Positions 61,456 through 64,000 of a stretch of 64,000 bases of DNA are shown here, piece by piece (the stretch's first letter is position 1; each line of letters opens with the position of its first letter). Below the pieces are notes generated by a model, which was given only the letters and a program-made list of their open reading frames with translations, was not told the origin of the DNA and did no database searches. The stretch lies in assembly GCA_016721845.1 (NCBI GenBank), contig JADKHK010000013.1, forward strand, positions 1,160,501 to 1,224,500, read 5' to 3'. Source of the stretch: Lysobacterales bacterium. Its GTDB lineage: Bacteria > Pseudomonadota > Gammaproteobacteria > Xanthomonadales > Ahniellaceae. The translations under genes were made by a program, and so were the position numbers.

Positions 61456-62226
61456 CTAGCCGAGTGCCGACAATTGCCAGAGCACGCGCGCGATCAGCCC
61501 GAGCACCGCAACGAGGAACACGCGCCGGATGAAGGCATCGCCCTTGCGGATGGCGAGCTTGCTGCCGACGAAACTGCCAAGCATGTTGCCGATGACCAGG
61601 GGCAATGCCACCGGCCAGACCACAAAGCCGCTGAGCATCAGGCTGAGCCAGGACGAGACATCGGCAGCGACATTGGCCAGCTTTGCCAGTGCCGATGCAG
61701 CGAGGAAATCGAAACCGACCAGACCGACGAAGGCAAAGACCATCAAGGTGCCGGTGCCGGGACCGATCAAGCCGTTGTAGTAGCCCGTCACCGCGCCGAC
61801 GAGTCCGGCACGCCGGCGCATCGACACGGCATCGGCCGGCAAGTGCTCGCGCTGGCCGAAATCCTTGCGGAACGCGGTGTACACGGCGAGCAGCACGCAA
61901 ATGGCAAGCACGACGTACTTGAGGACATCGCCATCGATGCGCTTGGCGAACTGCACGCCGAGCGCCGAACACAGGGTCGCCGCAAGGCAGGTCCACAGCA
62001 CCAGCCGCCGATCAAGCTTCACCACCTTGAGATAGTTCCAGGCGGCAACGGACGTGCCGAAAATCGAACTGGTGCGCTGGGTCGCGATGACCTGCAGGAT
62101 CGAGAATTCCGGAAACAGATTGACCATGGCCGGGGTCATGATCAGGCCGCCACCGCCGACGATGCTGTCGAGCAGTCCCGCACAGAATGCCGCCATCCCG
62201 GCGAGCAACAAGGTCTCGGCTGCCAT
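61456..62226 (-). CDS. TauE/SafE-family sulphite or anion exporter
   Basis: The 256-residue membrane protein has eight or so membrane segments and the two-fold internal repeat of the family, each half starting with a Gly-rich motif (GLLDSIVGGGGLIMTPAM; AVTGYYNGLIGPGTGTLMVFAFV). Relatives such as YfcA and TauE move sulphite, sulphoacetate or other anions; the substrate here is not predictable. It starts 3 bp after recX and so is probably co-transcribed with recA-recX. Confidence 0.87.
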   Translation of the reverse strand: MAAETLLLAGMAAFCAGLLDSIVGGGGLIMTPAMVNLFPEFSILQVIATQRTSSIFGTSVAAWNYLKVVKLDRRLVLWTCLAATLCSALGVQFAKRIDGDVLKYVVLAICVLLAVYTAFRKDFGQREHLPADAVSMRRRAGLVGAVTGYYNGLIGPGTGTLMVFAFVGLVGFDFLAASALAKLANVAADVSSWLSLMLSGFVVWPVALPLVIGNMLGSFVGSKLAIRKGDAFIRRVFLVAVLGLIARVLWQLSALG

Positions 62227-62229
62227 CGC

Positions 62230-62691
62230 TCAATCATCGACCTCGGCGCGGGTGACGGCACGCACCGTTGCACCGTCGAAGCCGCGCGCGGCCAGCCATG
62301 CCGCACGCTTCTGGCGCTCCTTGTGATCGGCTGCCTCGGTGTCGCGGAACTTGGCCGAAAACACCCGTCTGGCGATGACCGTCCATGCCACTTCCGCAGT
62401 CGCGATCGCCGCGGTCGCAGCTTCTCGGACGATGCCATGCGACGCCAGTTCGGCGCGGATGCGCAGCGGCCCGTAGCCATCCAGCGCACGCCTGCGCACC
62501 AGCGATTCGGCGAAGCGGGCATCGCTCTGATAGTTGCGGTCGCCCATCTCGCCGACGACATCGCCGGCTTCCTCGGCGGCCACGCCCTTCTGCTGCAACT
62601 TGCGCTTCAGTTCACGCGCGGAGTGCTCGCGCCGCGACAACAGACCGAGCGCGCGTTCGCGGGGCGGGAGCGGCGGTTTTTCCTTGCGCAT
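62230..62691 (-). CDS. recX: Regulatory protein RecX
   Basis: The 153-residue protein is made of three-helix RecX repeats (ALGLLSRREHSARELKRKLQQKG; YQSDARFAESLVRRRALDGYGPLRIRAELASHG). It limits RecA filament growth. It begins 58 bp after recA on the same strand, the standard arrangement. Length is typical. Confidence 0.93.
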   Translation of the reverse strand: MRKEKPPLPPRERALGLLSRREHSARELKRKLQQKGVAAEEAGDVVGEMGDRNYQSDARFAESLVRRRALDGYGPLRIRAELASHGIVREAATAAIATAEVAWTVIARRVFSAKFRDTEAADHKERQKRAAWLAARGFDGATVRAVTRAEVDD

Positions 62692-62749
62692 GGCTCACCT
62701 GATCAGCGCGCCCCGGCCATCCGCCGGGGCGATCTCGGGACACCCGGAC

Positions 62750-63787
<1,038 letters not shown>

Positions 63788-63876
63788 GGGGATGTCCTCG
63801 GATCAGTGATGAAGGGATGGACGCAGCCTGACAGCGCGCATTCTCAGAACGCGAGACGTCGTCCGGTGACCGGCAA

Positions 63877-63882
63877 AGTATC
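63877..63882 (-). promoter_or_regulatory. Candidate extended -10 of recA
   Basis: TGGGATACT on the minus strand (GATACT hexamer with upstream TG) lies 89 bp before the ATG. The -35 region (about CGAAGC) does not match the consensus. Confidence 0.35.
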
Positions 63883-63943
63883 CCACAGGCCGATGTGCCG
63901 CTTCGGTGACGAGCGGGCCCGAGCCTGCGAGATTTCGGAATCG

Positions 63944-64000
63944 TCAACGCGGACGCAGCAACTGCAGTCCGGGCAGTCCGGCGAAGTCCTGCTCGTTGAG
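63944..64000 (-). CDS. 3' end of a gene, possibly PIN-domain (VapC-like)
   Basis: Eighteen codons and a TGA enter from the right edge: LNEQDFAGLPGLQLLRPR. The pattern N-x-x-D/E-F-x-x-(I/V/L)-P-G-L resembles the last strand and metal-site Asp region of VapC-type PIN-domain toxins. The fragment is too short to be sure, and lexA, often found before recA in xanthomonads, does not end this way. Confidence 0.35.
   Translation of the reverse strand, partial: LNEQDFAGLPGLQLLRPR

Overview
The window is a stretch of a high-GC gammaproteobacterial chromosome, most likely from the order Lysobacterales (Xanthomonadales). The evidence is the dnaB-alr-radA trio, the unbroken rpsB-tsf-pyrH-frr-uppS-cdsA-dxr-rseP-bamA-skp-lpxD-fabZ-lpxA-lpxB-rnhB-dnaE-accA block, the recA-recX pair, and several secreted-protein families typical of that order. 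No insertion sequence, prophage, integron or CRISPR array is visible. Most of the window is core chromosome, with one accessory stretch at about 14.5-31 kb.

Layout. 1-6.4 kb: start of prpB (cut by the edge), mdh and an aminotransferase on the minus strand; then an overlapping plus-strand set of three lipoprotein genes, one an M48 metalloprotease; then a cyclophilin and a YhhN-type membrane enzyme. 6.5-14.8 kb: bipA, a secreted four-repeat DUF3011 protein, a soluble class III cyclase fused to an FHA domain, and dnaB-alr-radA with a small ORF. 14.8-28.2 kb (accessory): an NTF2-like protein, a secreted PQQ-type sugar dehydrogenase homologue, an FG-GAP protein, then four minus-strand genes joined by 4-bp overlaps. 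These encode an FHA-GAF protein, a membrane Ser/Thr kinase with a TPR region, a soluble histidine kinase and a LuxR-type response regulator. Both sides of this signalling operon carry genes for exported proteins, and three copies of a dyad motif with core GGGATTTCCC lie in their upstream regions. An alcohol dehydrogenase and an ATP-grasp-like protein follow.

28.2-33.7 kb: tRNA-Phe(GAA) with a clear promoter and terminator, a secreted alpha/beta hydrolase with a co-transcribed secreted partner, folP and an S9 peptidase. 33.7-53.8 kb: the translation, isoprenoid, outer-membrane and lipid A block listed above, ending in a terminator after accA. It supplies ribosomal protein S2, EF-Ts, UMP kinase, ribosome recycling factor, undecaprenyl-PP synthase, CDP-DAG synthase, DXP reductoisomerase, the site-2 protease, BamA, its chaperone Skp, the first steps of lipid A synthesis, RNase HII, DNA polymerase III alpha and acetyl-CoA carboxylase alpha. 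53.8-64 kb: an OmpA-like porin, a LysR regulator, alaS, a TPR-GGDEF diguanylate cyclase, a 2OG-Fe(II) oxygenase, a TauE-type transporter, recX, recA, and a fragment that may be the end of a PIN-domain gene.

The strongest candidate for something undescribed is the FHA-GAF / Ser-Thr kinase / histidine kinase / response regulator operon together with the repeated GGGATTTCCC dyad beside the neighbouring exported-protein genes. One copy sits just upstream of a candidate promoter in an activator-like position. All assignments come from reading the sequence and knowledge of protein families; no database search was run.
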